Shown one piece after another: positions 1 through 10,198 of a stretch of 64,000 nucleotides of DNA. Numbering within the stretch: position 1 is the stretch's first letter; every line of letters starts with the position of its first letter. The position numbers and the translations under genes are program-made. The notes beneath the pieces are model-generated. The model saw only the letters and a program-made list of their open reading frames with translations, made no database searches and had not been told where the DNA came from. The DNA is from Rhizopus arrhizus (taxonomy: Eukaryota > Mucoromycota > Mucoromycetes > Mucorales > Rhizopodaceae): NCBI GenBank assembly GCA_024220505.1, contig JAKZZE010000021.1, positions 62,001 through 126,000 on the forward strand, read 5' to 3'.

Positions 1-3000
1 ATCAGGATGGGATAACATCAATTCTGAAGACAAAATGTGCTTGATACTATCAAAGTGCATTTGATGCTCTTTTGTCCATTCGAAAGGACCTTTAACTTTT
101 TCATCATGGCAACGCAAAGCATCTAAGGGAGCCATGAGAAGTGCAGCATTGGGAGTATGTTGTCTAAAATAGTTGACAAACCCAAGAAAACTTTGCACTT
201 GCTTCTGAGTAGTAGGACGAGGCCAATCGTATATATTTGTTAATTTTCGGGCATCTACCTGCTTTCCTGAGGCAGAAATAGAATATCCTAATAAGTAAAC
301 GGCAGATTTTGCCAAATAGGTCTTTTCAAAGTTGATTTTTAAATTAGCATCAGTTAATATTTGTAGCACTTTTTTAACATGAAGAAAATGTGCATGTATA
401 GATGAACTGAATATACAGATATCATCAACAAAACATTTTACATAAGGAAAATCTTTAAATAATGTTAACATTATACGAGAGAATAACTGACTTATTGTAG
501 ATATTCCAAAAGGAGCGCCTCTATACATATATTGTAAATTATTGGGTTCAGTAAAAGTAGTTTTAATTTGATCATCCTTATTTACAGGAAACTGATTAAA
601 TGCAGATTTTAGATCTAACGTGCTAAAAATGACTGCACCAGACATAGAATTGAATATGTCGTTAATTAATGGAAGTTGATGATTATCAACTGGTAAGACC
701 TTATTTAACATTCTAGGATCCAACACTAATCGAATTTTATCTGTCTTAGTGCCGTCTAAATTTTTTTTATGAGTTACTGTCATAGGCAGATTCCATCCAG
801 ATGGAGTTGCTGGAATGATAATACCTTCATCTAACCAACTATTTATTATATCCATTACTTTAGGCTGTAAGGTATATGCTATTGGATATTGCTTTATATT
901 CGCAACATAATCTTTTGGTGTTGGAAGATGTAAAACAGCCTCTTTAATATTACATAAAGAATTCTTATTTAATTTTTTATTTGCTTCGATGTATGGTTTA
1001 ATAGCCATATCAAAAACTTTTTGTTCTTTTTCTGTACCGGCTCGTGAAATATTTGGTTCATAAGCTTTGTCTAGAATAGAGTCGTCTAATTCTTTTTCAG
1101 TACTCTTATGTTTAACTGCTACATTCATTAAATGAATGGAAAGTTTAGGAAGCAAATCTGTCCCAATAAGAATTTTACAGTTGTGAGAGGAAGCATGATC
1201 GTCAATAATATCAAACTTATGTTTAATAATGTGGTCAATGTTGTCGTATTCGACATTCACATAGTCAATAGATCTCATTCTGGGAATTTGGTCGCCATTT
1301 GCTAAAACTAGGTTACCAGGAACTGAATGAAATTTAATATTATTGTCTATTGCAAGTTTTTTATTTATGACAGAGACACGTGCACCAGTATCTATGATAC
1401 CATAAGTGTTCACATTATTAAGCGTGATTGGAGTAACGGGGGAATAAGCCACATTATCCGATTCGAATAAACTATCATCTTCTCCAACTTTATTGTTACG
1501 AATGGCAAAGACATTTTTGTTATACTCTTCATCAAAACTAGTATTTATATTTTTATTTGAACAGATTATATTTCTGTCATAATGCTTATAAAGAAATTCA
1601 AATTCGTCATCAGATGATTCACATTGTTCATACGAGAGCGAGGTAGATTCATTATTACTAGGAGATAAAGATAAATCAGTAACTCTGTTTTTAGGAGATT
1701 TATTTATCTGACTAATGCTAGTGATCGAGTTGGACAGCTCTAAATTGCTAACAGTTTTGTCATTCCCTTTAGAAGAATTACTTACAATTTGTTTGCCATA
1801 TTTTCTTTTGATATGCTCAAGTCTTACAGAACAAGATGAATAATGACCAGGAGAGTACTTGGCAGTTTTGCAAAATGTGCATATACCTTGTTTCTTTAAA
1901 TCCGCAATTTCTTGCTGAAATTCAACAGATGTTTTGGAAACTTTTTGGTTCTTATGTTCACTTTGATGTACCATTTTTCTTTTTTTAGTATTGGTGTTAT
2001 CATCATGTTCAACGAGTTTTTTTGTATTATCTTCCTTTTTCTTATCCTTAAGGATGTTCAACAAAGCAGATTCCAAGCTAGCCATTTCTTTAATGAGAAT
2101 TGACTCAAGAACATTCCATTCCTTAGGCAGAGGAATAGGTAAGTTGCGTGTTGAATAAATACTTTCTCCATTGATATTGGAGCTAGTAGAGACAAGCGAG
2201 GGAAGATTCTTTTTGACAGTAGCTTGGACAGTTTCCTGAAACTTGATAGTGTAAAGCCTCGAAATGAAATGTCCAATCAAGAAAGTGTTATCATGCATGT
2301 TAACCTTTGCACCAAGAGAGAAAAGACGATATCGATCCATTGCTTGGGTCAAAGTTTCACAACGTTCTTGCTTGAAATTGATAAGATTTTTAAACCACAT
2401 CTCTGGTGTAGTTTGTGAAGCAAGATCGAAGCGTTGTTTCAAGACTTCTTTTGCCTGATCCCAATTCAAAGCGGTTTTCTTATCCATACAACGTCTTTTA
2501 ATGAATCGTTCGAACCAGTCATGGTCGGTATCACTGTCAGACTTTTCAAAAGAAACTTCCAGGTAGTGCAACCAATGATCCTCTACAGATACATCATAAT
2601 CCAAGAATTTTCTTTGGAAATCTCTAATAAACATATCCAAAGATGGTCCATTACTTGGATTGACGTTTTTATCACCTTCGCGAAGAGTGAGCTGATACAG
2701 AGCACTAGCGGTAGGGTTGACGTTGAATTTTGGGATTTCACGGCTTGGGATAAGTCTATCGTTGGGTGATGAATTTCTAGATCCATTGCCCTTCAACTCA
2801 TGATTATGCAGTTCTAACTGGAAAGCAATAAGAGCATTAACATCATTTAAAGCTGATACAGCATAGCTCAATTGCTTTTCATTTTCTTCAAGTAAAGTTA
2901 GCTTATTTTCTAAAATAAAACTCGCTTTATTATTATTTAATTTTTCAATTAAATCAAAGAACAAAGATTTTTGAGCCATTAACCTCTCCATATACTTGGA

Positions 3001-3213
3001 AGGGTCCGAAGAAGGAACAGCAGGAGAAGAATCAGTAACTTCATCCATCTCAACATCAGTTTCAATGGATGCATCATCACGAGGATGGATGGATGAGTTT
3101 GACGCTCTACTTTCGAGAGTTTCAAGATCCATTCTATCCAAGGACTTAGCTACTTCATCAGCTGAATCCTTTTCAACGTTTTTGGCAGGGGATTGATTAA
3201 TAGAAGAATTCAT
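1..3213 (-). CDS. Ty3/gypsy-type gag-pol polyprotein of element A (5' 1071 codons, runs off the left edge)
   Basis: The minus strand is open without a stop from the ATG at 3213 to the first base of the window, so 1071 codons of one gag-pol frame are present and the 3' part lies outside. Visible in order are a gag region, a Cys/His cluster (CTFC followed by HYSSC, about residues 449-463), an aspartic protease with the motif IIDTGARVS (about 604), and a reverse transcriptase with STLDLKSAFN and the catalytic FVDD in KCFVDDICIFS (about 924). The last codons are the start of the RNase H part. Gag and pol share one frame, as in Tf1/sushi-type chromoviruses. RNase H, integrase and any chromodomain are not in view. 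The ATG overlaps the proposed primer site, 9 bases inside the LTR. I see no stop or frameshift, so the copy may be intact. Confidence 0.9.
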   Translation of the reverse strand, partial: MNSSINQSPAKNVEKDSADEVAKSLDRMDLETLESRASNSSIHPRDDASIETDVEMDEVTDSSPAVPSSDPSKYMERLMAQKSLFFDLIEKLNNNKASFILENKLTLLEENEKQLSYAVSALNDVNALIAFQLELHNHELKGNGSRNSSPNDRLIPSREIPKFNVNPTASALYQLTLREGDKNVNPSNGPSLDMFIRDFQRKFLDYDVSVEDHWLHYLEVSFEKSDSDTDHDWFERFIKRRCMDKKTALNWDQAKEVLKQRFDLASQTTPEMWFKNLINFKQERCETLTQAMDRYRLFSLGAKVNMHDNTFLIGHFISRLYTIKFQETVQATVKKNLPSLVSTSSNINGESIYSTRNLPIPLPKEWNVLESILIKEMASLESALLNILKDKKKEDNTKKLVEHDDNTNTKKRKMVHQSEHKNQKVSKTSVEFQQEIADLKKQGICTFCKTAKYSPGHYSSCSVRLEHIKRKYGKQIVSNSSKGNDKTVSNLELSNSITSISQINKSPKNRVTDLSLSPSNNESTSLSYEQCESSDDEFEFLYKHYDRNIICSNKNINTSFDEEYNKNVFAIRNNKVGEDDSLFESDNVAYSPVTPITLNNVNTYGIIDTGARVSVINKKLAIDNNIKFHSVPGNLVLANGDQIPRMRSIDYVNVEYDNIDHIIKHKFDIIDDHASSHNCKILIGTDLLPKLSIHLMNVAVKHKSTEKELDDSILDKAYEPNISRAGTEKEQKVFDMAIKPYIEANKKLNKNSLCNIKEAVLHLPTPKDYVANIKQYPIAYTLQPKVMDIINSWLDEGIIIPATPSGWNLPMTVTHKKNLDGTKTDKIRLVLDPRMLNKVLPVDNHQLPLINDIFNSMSGAVIFSTLDLKSAFNQFPVNKDDQIKTTFTEPNNLQYMYRGAPFGISTISQLFSRIMLTLFKDFPYVKCFVDDICIFSSSIHAHFLHVKKVLQILTDANLKINFEKTYLAKSAVYLLGYSISASGKQVDARKLTNIYDWPRPTTQKQVQSFLGFVNYFRQHTPNAALLMAPLDALRCHDEKVKGPFEWTKEHQMHFDSIKHILSSELMLSHPD

Positions 3214-3222
3214 TCAAAAAAA

Positions 3223-3556
3223 TGAGATATTTGCAGATAATAAAGTGAGAAAAAAGAAAGGAAATAGTGCTTGAAAACTAGTGAATGAGTCTCTATGTAA
3301 CCTCTTTATTAGATTTCAAGACGAGAGAGAGAACCCATTTAATCAAACTACGTCTTTATATAGGAAATGAAATTATTCAGGGACCGAAGTGAGTTCAAGG
3401 TCAATTTTAGTATTGAGCTTGAACAATATAAACATTGTATATGAGCTTTTAAGGAATATGTAATAAATAATATTATGTATTCAGTACTTGCTATTTCTTA
3501 TATAAGATCTGAGTAATCTCATACGAATAATAGTATTTAATGAGGTAAATACGACA
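3223..3556 (-). repeat. 5' LTR of element A
   Basis: This 334-bp block starts TG and ends CA. It is repeated almost exactly at 27039-27249 plus 33220-33343, where it is a solo LTR (A2). On the minus strand it carries a TATA motif (TATATAAAG) about 70 bases before a CTC-ATTCA motif that is the proposed RNA start. The five bases outside it, AAGTA, should be the target duplication, whose partner lies beyond the left edge. Element A has inserted inside LTR D. Confidence 0.85.
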
Positions 3557-3755
3557 AAGTACCTGAATATTAGAAGAACGCTTACAATAGAAGATATCAA
3601 GCCACTCACTCAATAAGATATAAATACCTGTCTTCATTTAGAATAATTTTTACTTTAACTTAAACTGAAATAAAGGTCAGTCTCAAAAAGTACTCAAACT
3701 GTTTCTTTATTTTTGTTTACACCTTTTATTTTATTATCTTAACCATTATACAACA
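3557..3755 (+). repeat. 3' part of LTR D, interrupted by element A
   Basis: The sequence matches the LTR at 25245-25812 (there reversed) and the fragment at 40585-40788. It ends with the LTR terminus TTATACAACA and has TATAAATACC followed about 60 bases later by CAGTCTCAAAAAG, the same promoter layout as LTRs A to C. Its 5' part is cut off by the element A insertion and lies outside the window. Confidence 0.8.
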
Positions 3756-4111
3756 GACCTGTCTGACGACAGCTTTGTTCCTGACGAATCCGAGGACAGC
3801 GGTCATGACAGCGACGAGGAAAGTCAAGATCAGGCCGAGGATATGGTCGTTGACAACGAACAGGTCAACCAACTTCATACGGAGGCGGCTGAGAACGGTG
3901 CGTCTCCACCACCTTCTGCTCGACGATTATGAGAGTTGTCTCTTATATCAACATAGCCTCGCTTAATTGTCGAGGTCTTAAGAAAATAGTGTCTCTTTCC
4001 GGTCGTTCTTTTCTCGAAATCTTCGCTCCTTACCTTATGACTTATTAGCTGTTCAAGGATCTCATGCCAACTCTCCTCTCCTTCAAGATCGATTTGATCA
4101 AATACTGCAAG
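3756..4111 (+). pseudogene. LINE fragment: end of ORF1 and start of ORF2 endonuclease
   Basis: An acidic tail of ORF1 (ending ..SPPPSARRL) stops at the TGA at 3930-3932, which overlaps the ATG of ORF2 (3929-3931) as ATGA. ORF2 starts MRVVSYINIASLNCRGLKK, the N-terminus of an AP-type endonuclease of a non-LTR retrotransposon. A frameshift near 4040 moves the reading to another frame (DLLAVQGSHANSPLLQDRF). The gene is then interrupted at 4111 by element B and resumes at 10130. The family is recognised by its pattern; the copy is dead. Confidence 0.75.
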
Positions 4112-4452
4112 TGTCATGTTTTGACATGTCAATAAGATACAGTCTTATCATTCTGGACTAAATCTTTACAAATGAGTTTGAATAAGAATAGAACCTGATA
4201 ATTATCACTGCCCTAAACAGCCAAGTTTCACTTTCATCTCAACAGTTGATTATTAACATCAGTCTATAAAATTTTTCTTATACATGTCAAATCATATCGG
4301 TCGTAACTATTTTCGTCATCTAACCTCAGGTCTTGCTCAACTAATATAAATAGCCTTGAAATCTTTCTTTAATAAAAGTATTCGACTTTAGAACTATTGT
4401 TCGGTCTCGTTAATTCTTCTTTATCTTATTTTTGAATACTTAAAACACTTCA
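4112..4452 (+). repeat. 5' LTR of element B
   Basis: Starts TGTCATGTTTTGACATG, which contains an inverted repeat (CATGTTTTGACATG), and ends CTTCA. A TATAAATAG box is followed about 60 bases later by GGTCTCGTTAA (4403-4413), the proposed RNA start. The 7 bases TCGTTAA are complementary to TTAACGA (4460-4466) just downstream of the LTR. Confidence 0.9.
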
Positions 4453-4459
4453 TTTTTTT

Positions 4460-4466
4460 TAACGAA
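4460..4466 (+). promoter_or_regulatory. Proposed self-primer binding site of element B
   Basis: After the LTR come eight T residues and then TTAACGA-ATTC. TTAACGA is the reverse complement of TCGTTAA (4407-4413) in the R region. No TGG-type tRNA primer site follows the LTR. Elements A and C show the same arrangement, so the site is inferred to pair with the 5' end of the element's own RNA, as known for Tf1. Confidence 0.55.
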
Positions 4467-4495
4467 TTCTGAACTCCCAATCACAAAAATCAAAT

Positions 4496-7400
4496 ATGGC
4501 TAACGAAGATCAAGCTCCTAATACTTTCGCTCATGGTGAAACTGATGTGTTTAGAACAAACATAGAGGAGGCATCAAAAGTGATCGAAGATACTGAAATG
4601 GCCAATGTGGAAGAAACACCATCTCTTATGGCAACAAGCTTGGTATCAAATGATGATAAACCCGTTGATGCTGTTATGGGTTTGAGGGTTAATTTAGAAG
4701 TCCTTAGACAGCAAATTGCTAGGGCTGTGGTATCTGGTGCATCACAAGAACAGCTCTCAAAGCTACAAGAACGAGCAGTCAGTATAAAAAACTGTATCAT
4801 GTTCTTGGACGAAGCACAGGCTTTTTGCGTCTCACCTCCCATGCCTACAGGTGATATAATCCTTGGTCCTGGCCACGCTACAAATGTTTCTCACCCTCGC
4901 TCTGCTCATGTCATCCCACCTGACCTTCCAATCTGGCAGTGGCAGGGTAATATTTGGAGGAAAGAAGTTGACGCACATGATTCTGTAGAAGATTTACTCG
5001 ACACTTTTGCTCTGATCGTTGAATCAAATGGCCTATCCATAGATTCTAGCTGGTCTCGTTTGGTTCCGATCAAAATGAACAGAGATCAGCGATCTTGGTT
5101 CAATGAAGTACTCAAAGGTCGCAACTTGGTTTGGTCTGAAGTCAGAAAGATCATAGTCAAGACGTACGCTGCACAGGACGTAGCTCAAGAGCTAGAGTAT
5201 ATGGACCAGCTGTTATCTCTTAAAATGGCTGTAGCAGAATCCATAGAAGCATTCACGGATCGATTCCAAAGAATCCGCAGAGCAGCCAAGTGGGACGATG
5301 ACATCAAGACTGCCACCATATATAAGCGAGCTTTACCAGCATTTTTGCGTCAAGAGGTCTCTCGCTCCTTGTTGAACTTAGGAAGAGATCAGCAAGACTC
5401 TGTCGCAAAAGTCGCTGCCAAAGCCAGGATGGTATTGTCATCCAACTTGTGTTCCGAGGTTAGCCCATCACCTCGACAAGCTTCTGTCCCCGTCAAGTCT
5501 TCATCTTTGTCTCTCTCACCAAATGGAACAGAGGCATCTAAGTACAACCCTAGGAACTCACATTTGTTGAGCAACTTACAGGGTATAACTAAGAAATCCT
5601 CTTCTCCTGGCAACGTCAAAAATAAATTCCATTGTGCTATCCATGGCCCGGCCAATCACCCTACAGACAAGTGCAACAAGTACAAGGATTTGTTGAACAG
5701 AAGCCCTCCGTTGGTGAATCCTTCCTCTGCTACAAATAATCCATCAATGTCTTTTGTATCTGTGGCTAAAAGGTGTTATCGTTGCTCTGGTAATGTTCCA
5801 TGGTCCAGGGAACATGCGGCTAACTGTCCACGAGACAAGCCTTATCACGGTCCAACCAAGGCCATCCGTTCTGTTCGCTTGGATACTTCAAGATCTAATG
5901 GTAACAAGCCCAACCTCACCATCACTCCTCAAGCTAGACCACAACAGGCATCTTCTAAGGTGTCTAGTGGTGATAGCAACTTGATGGACGTAGATGACGA
6001 GGGTTATCCAGTGGATTATGATTGTAAGAAATTAACAAAACAGAATGAAGTATTTAAAAGTACTAACCATTCTTTAATTGTACCTATCACTATAGAAAAC
6101 GTGAACACTATGGCCCTAGTTGATAGTGGTTCTTCTTTTAGCTCGATAGACACAAAATTTGTTAATAAATATAATATTGCAGTTGATAGAAATGTATCTG
6201 GTTCCGTTATACTTGCTACAATTGATAATGTTAGTAAACGTTTCGGTACAACCAAATTTCCATTAAGTGTTATTTACGGTGATAATGATAAAAATCTTAT
6301 TCATACATCCCATTCTTTTGAAGTCCTTCCTCTTTCCTTGGATACTGAAGTTGTAATAGGATTAGATCTGATGCACAAGTTAAACATTCTTGTTACCAAC
6401 TTAGCTATCAGACATCCTAATCTTGCACCAGTTATTGACAAAGAGATTACGGATGATACACCTGAACCTAACAAAGCTCCTTTCGGTACACCTGAGCAAC
6501 AAGCTCATTTCCATAATGCTGTTAAACCATTTGTTGATCAAAATGCCTTAATACCAAAGAATTCATTTTGTACTGTACCCGAGTCAGTTATACGTTTAGA
6601 AACTGTTAAAGGAAAAACTGCTTACCGTGCACCATATCGTACTCCTTTTAAATTACTACCAATCATGCGTGAATGTATTGACACTTGGTTAAAGGATGAA
6701 GTTATTGAACGTGCATCACCTAATTCAGACTGGAACTCTCCTTTAACATTGGCACCTAAGAAAGACTTGCTTGGTAATCTCACAGGACATCGACCCTGTC
6801 TCGATCCTCGCTTGTTAAATTCTATTCTTGTGTCAAATGATAGACATCCTATTCCAAAGATTGAAGAGATTTTCGATCGTTTACAAGGATCAACTATTTT
6901 TACCACTCTTGATCTTCGACAAGCATTTCATCGATTCCAAATCTATGAGCCTGATCGTATTAAGACCACATTCACTTTTGAAGGTCAACAATACCAATTT
7001 AGAGGTTGTCCATTTGGTTTGAAACATATTGCTTCCCGTTATCAACGAGTGATTAATATAGTGTTACGTGATTTACCTTATGCACAGGCTTTTGTTGATG
7101 ATATCATCATATTTTCCAAGTCTTATGAGGAACACATCACACATGTGCAAAACATAATTCAGAGATTAACTAAAGTGAATTTGATCCTTAACCCAGACAA
7201 GTGTCATTTTGCGCAGTCTACTGTTTACTTGCTTGGTTTCTGTGTTGATGCCAAAGGGTCTCGACTCGATCCTCGTAAAGTTACAAACGCTTTGACTTGG
7301 CCTAGACCTGCATCTGGAAAAGAGATTCAACGCTTTTTAGGACTGGTAAATTATTTTAGAAAATACTTGCCAAATATTTCTGAAGTCACTGCACCTTTGG

Positions 7401-9361
7401 ACAAATTACGTTTCGAAGGTAAACTTGATAAACTTTGGACATCTGAACAAGAAAGAGCTTTTGAAAAGATCAAGGCATTATTGTCTTCTGCGCCACTTCT
7501 TCATCATCCAGATCTAGAACAACCTTTTTATGTTGCTACTGATGCTAGTAACTATTCAATTGGTGCTGTTCTTTACCAAGTTATCAAAAATGAGACACGA
7601 TATATCGGTTTCATGGCACGCTCACTTTCTACATCTGAAAAGATTTATTCTACTACTAAACGTGAGTTATTAGCAGTGATATTTGCACTAAAGAAGTTTC
7701 ATCCATTTTTGTGGGGTAATCCATTCACCTTATACACTGATCACAAGGCCTTAACTTACCTCCACACTCAGCCTGTAGCTAACGCTATGATGATCAATTG
7801 GCTGGACACTATACTGGATTATAACTTCAAAATCAACCATCGACCTGGTATTCAAAATATTCTACCAGATGCTTTGTCGCGTCTTTTCGAACCTGAAAAA
7901 ACGCTGGAGGGGGATAATAAAACCATCAAAACAATCGTCACTTCCCAAATTATCAATTCTAACGGATCAATTCTTACATCCAGAATGATGATGCCTGCTG
8001 ACTTGATGACCCCAGCACCAGAAGACAGACAAAAGCTACTCATGGATACACATTTAGAGGGACACCGTGGAGCTCAAGCAATCGTAACAGCTTTACATAG
8101 TGATGGTATTCACTGGGCAAAGCTCAAGGAAGATGCACTTGAAATAATACGTAGTTGTCCTGATTGCCAAAAATTCAATATCGCAAAGCACGGATACAAT
8201 CCCTTGACCTCAATCTATGCTGATGCACCTTGGGATCACATCTGTATCGATACAGCCGGACCTTTCCCTACTTCAGTACAAGGTAATCAATACATCCTTC
8301 TGGTAGTAGACGTCTTTACACGATATTGTGTACTCAAAGCCTTGCCCGATAAATCTTCTCTCACTATTACACTTGCATTAAGGAATATCTTATCGCTCTT
8401 TGGTCGACCAAAAATTATCCAAAGTGATAATGGTACTGAGTATGTCAATGAACTCGTCAGACTGTATGTTGAATCATCCGGTATTGATCATCGTCTCATA
8501 TCAGCTTATCATCCCCGAGCTAACGGTATAGTTGAACGATGGGTTGGCAAAGCAAAAAATATTTTGCACAAAAGATTACAAGGCAGAACTGAGGATTGGG
8601 ACTTGTATGTTGACAGTACCCAAGAAGCCCTCAACAATACGCATACAGCTTTACACGGCACTAGACCTTTCTCATTGATGTTTGCAAGACGTCCCAATGA
8701 AAACAAGGATTATAATAACGTGCTGGACAAAACTAAATCGCCTGAAACGATGAAACAGTTAGAAACTAGAATTAACGAGTTTAATGACACTGTCTTACCT
8801 GCTATTCGTGAAAAAATAAAAACTTCACAAGCTGCTTCTCGAGACAAGTTCAACCAAACTCACAGAATTCTAGCCGATATCCCCACTGGTAGTCAAGTCA
8901 CGCTCAAGAATGTAAACCGTGTTGCAAAAAGTGATCCCCTCTACGTTGGTAATTATACTGTCAAAAGAAAAACTCAAGGTGGTTCATATGTGTTGGTTGA
9001 TGCAACTGGAGCACTCTTACCAAGAGATGTACCTCCATCGCAAATAAAGGTTATTTCCCAGGAAGTATCCTTATCCAATACTGATCAATCTGAATCATAC
9101 GATGTTGAGGCAGTTTTACACCATAAGGGATCACCGGGTAATTACTTATATAAAGTTCGATGGAAAGGTTATGGAGAAGAAGATGACACTTGGGAACCGG
9201 CTAGTCATTTCCATGATTACAGACCGATCCAAAAATATTGGTCTCGTCTAAGTGAACAAGAACCAGCGCGCGAGGTTCAACTTGTTCCTAAAAAAGATAC
9301 GACTAAGAAAAGAAAAAACGTGCATCGCAGTGTAAATAACTCTAAAAGAAACAGACGTTAA
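4496..9361 (+). CDS. Gag-Pol polyprotein with chromodomain (element B)
   Basis: 1621 residues in a single frame. After gag come two Cys/His-rich stretches, then an aspartic protease with ALVDSGSSF (about 541), reverse transcriptase with FTTLDLRQAFH and QAFVDDIIIFS (about 865), RNase H (YVATDASN), and integrase with an HHCC zinc finger (GHRGAQ..CPDCQ, about 1190-1230) and catalytic DTAGP and QSDNGTEY. The C-terminus is a chromodomain (VRWKGYGEEDDTWEPASHF, about 1555), which in this family directs integration to marked chromatin. A basic tail follows. Fusion of gag and pol fits the Tf1/sushi branch. The ATG lies 44 bases after the LTR. No defects are seen. Confidence 0.95.
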   Translation: MANEDQAPNTFAHGETDVFRTNIEEASKVIEDTEMANVEETPSLMATSLVSNDDKPVDAVMGLRVNLEVLRQQIARAVVSGASQEQLSKLQERAVSIKNCIMFLDEAQAFCVSPPMPTGDIILGPGHATNVSHPRSAHVIPPDLPIWQWQGNIWRKEVDAHDSVEDLLDTFALIVESNGLSIDSSWSRLVPIKMNRDQRSWFNEVLKGRNLVWSEVRKIIVKTYAAQDVAQELEYMDQLLSLKMAVAESIEAFTDRFQRIRRAAKWDDDIKTATIYKRALPAFLRQEVSRSLLNLGRDQQDSVAKVAAKARMVLSSNLCSEVSPSPRQASVPVKSSSLSLSPNGTEASKYNPRNSHLLSNLQGITKKSSSPGNVKNKFHCAIHGPANHPTDKCNKYKDLLNRSPPLVNPSSATNNPSMSFVSVAKRCYRCSGNVPWSREHAANCPRDKPYHGPTKAIRSVRLDTSRSNGNKPNLTITPQARPQQASSKVSSGDSNLMDVDDEGYPVDYDCKKLTKQNEVFKSTNHSLIVPITIENVNTMALVDSGSSFSSIDTKFVNKYNIAVDRNVSGSVILATIDNVSKRFGTTKFPLSVIYGDNDKNLIHTSHSFEVLPLSLDTEVVIGLDLMHKLNILVTNLAIRHPNLAPVIDKEITDDTPEPNKAPFGTPEQQAHFHNAVKPFVDQNALIPKNSFCTVPESVIRLETVKGKTAYRAPYRTPFKLLPIMRECIDTWLKDEVIERASPNSDWNSPLTLAPKKDLLGNLTGHRPCLDPRLLNSILVSNDRHPIPKIEEIFDRLQGSTIFTTLDLRQAFHRFQIYEPDRIKTTFTFEGQQYQFRGCPFGLKHIASRYQRVINIVLRDLPYAQAFVDDIIIFSKSYEEHITHVQNIIQRLTKVNLILNPDKCHFAQSTVYLLGFCVDAKGSRLDPRKVTNALTWPRPASGKEIQRFLGLVNYFRKYLPNISEVTAPLDKLRFEGKLDKLWTSEQERAFEKIKALLSSAPLLHHPDLEQPFYVATDASNYSIGAVLYQVIKNETRYIGFMARSLSTSEKIYSTTKRELLAVIFALKKFHPFLWGNPFTLYTDHKALTYLHTQPVANAMMINWLDTILDYNFKINHRPGIQNILPDALSRLFEPEKTLEGDNKTIKTIVTSQIINSNGSILTSRMMMPADLMTPAPEDRQKLLMDTHLEGHRGAQAIVTALHSDGIHWAKLKEDALEIIRSCPDCQKFNIAKHGYNPLTSIYADAPWDHICIDTAGPFPTSVQGNQYILLVVDVFTRYCVLKALPDKSSLTITLALRNILSLFGRPKIIQSDNGTEYVNELVRLYVESSGIDHRLISAYHPRANGIVERWVGKAKNILHKRLQGRTEDWDLYVDSTQEALNNTHTALHGTRPFSLMFARRPNENKDYNNVLDKTKSPETMKQLETRINEFNDTVLPAIREKIKTSQAASRDKFNQTHRILADIPTGSQVTLKNVNRVAKSDPLYVGNYTVKRKTQGGSYVLVDATGALLPRDVPPSQIKVISQEVSLSNTDQSESYDVEAVLHHKGSPGNYLYKVRWKGYGEEDDTWEPASHFHDYRPIQKYWSRLSEQEPAREVQLVPKKDTTKKRKNVHRSVNNSKRNRR

Positions 9362-9783
9362 TACATTGACCTTCTTCCACCAACTTTCATTAACTATACA
9401 TATACGTTACCAGCAAATTACGCAATTATAAAATATTTACAAGGATAGTAAAAAAATGAATTTTTCTCATGCCTTAATATTTTTCAATATGCACATTTGT
9501 ACGCAGTCACATTTACAGACAAACATCACTTTAGCAATAAATTCCTGTTCAGGGTTTATTATCGCCTAAATGCTTTGTTCCATTCTTGAACACTATACTT
9601 TATATGTTTATATAAAGAGCCACTATACGTTATATGACTTAACCCTACCAAGCACCTATTTCTTACAACAAATAGAGCTCATCTTGACATCTCAAACCTC
9701 ATTTTCGACATTCACCTAAACAAACATATTTTCACTTGCCACATTAATTCCAGAAAAGATAGTTACAACCTGGAAGGGGGCAA
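9362..9783 (+). other. 3' non-coding part of element B
   Basis: 422 bases between the gag-pol stop and the 3' LTR with no open frame. It ends in the purine-rich tract CTGGAAGGGGG that would prime plus-strand DNA synthesis, followed by CAA and the LTR. Confidence 0.8.
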
Positions 9784-10124
9784 TGTCATGTTTTGACATG
9801 TCAATAAGATACAGTCTTATCATTCTGGACTAAATCTTTACAAATGAGTTTGAATAAGAATAGAACCTGATAATTATCACTGCCCTAAACAGCCAAGTTT
9901 CACTTTCATCTCAACAGTTGATTATTAACATCAGTCTATAAAATTTTTCTTATACATGCCAAATCATATCGGTCGTAACTATTTTCGTCATCTAACCTCA
10001 GGTCTTGCTCAACTAATATAAATAGCCTTGAAATCTTTCTTTAATAAAAATATTCGACTTTAGAACTATTGTTCGGTCTCGTTAATTCTTCTTTATCTTA
10101 TTTTTGAATACTTAAAACACTTCA
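9784..10124 (+). repeat. 3' LTR of element B
   Basis: 341 bp. Differs from the 5' copy at two places that I can see (T to C in the TACATGCC context and G to A in AAAAATATTCG). Followed by the target duplication GCAAG. Confidence 0.95.
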
Positions 10125-10129
10125 GCAAG

Positions 10130-10198
10130 TATCTTCTAGTACTTGGACATCACATTGTGGCTTACTTTTCTTTAACTCTATGCTACGTATCACACCTA
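10130..10198 (+). pseudogene. LINE ORF2 endonuclease, middle piece
   Basis: Removing element B and one GCAAG copy joins this piece to the reading before 4111 in frame, giving ..QILQVSSSTWTSHCGLLFFNS.., which fits an AP endonuclease. It is cut at a TA dinucleotide (10197-10198) by the Tc1-like element at 10199. Confidence 0.65.

Larger units (their letters stand above)
4112..10124 (+). mobile_element. Element B: complete chromoviral Ty3 LTR retrotransposon
   Basis: A 6013-bp element bounded by 341-bp LTRs (4112-4452 and 9784-10124) that I find to differ at two positions. It is flanked by the 5-bp target duplication GCAAG (4107-4111 and 10125-10129). It has one intact 1621-codon gag-pol frame and a purine tract (GGAAGGGGG) just before the 3' LTR. 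The near-identical LTRs and open frame point to a recent, possibly active insertion. It sits inside the LINE endonuclease gene. Confidence 0.95.
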
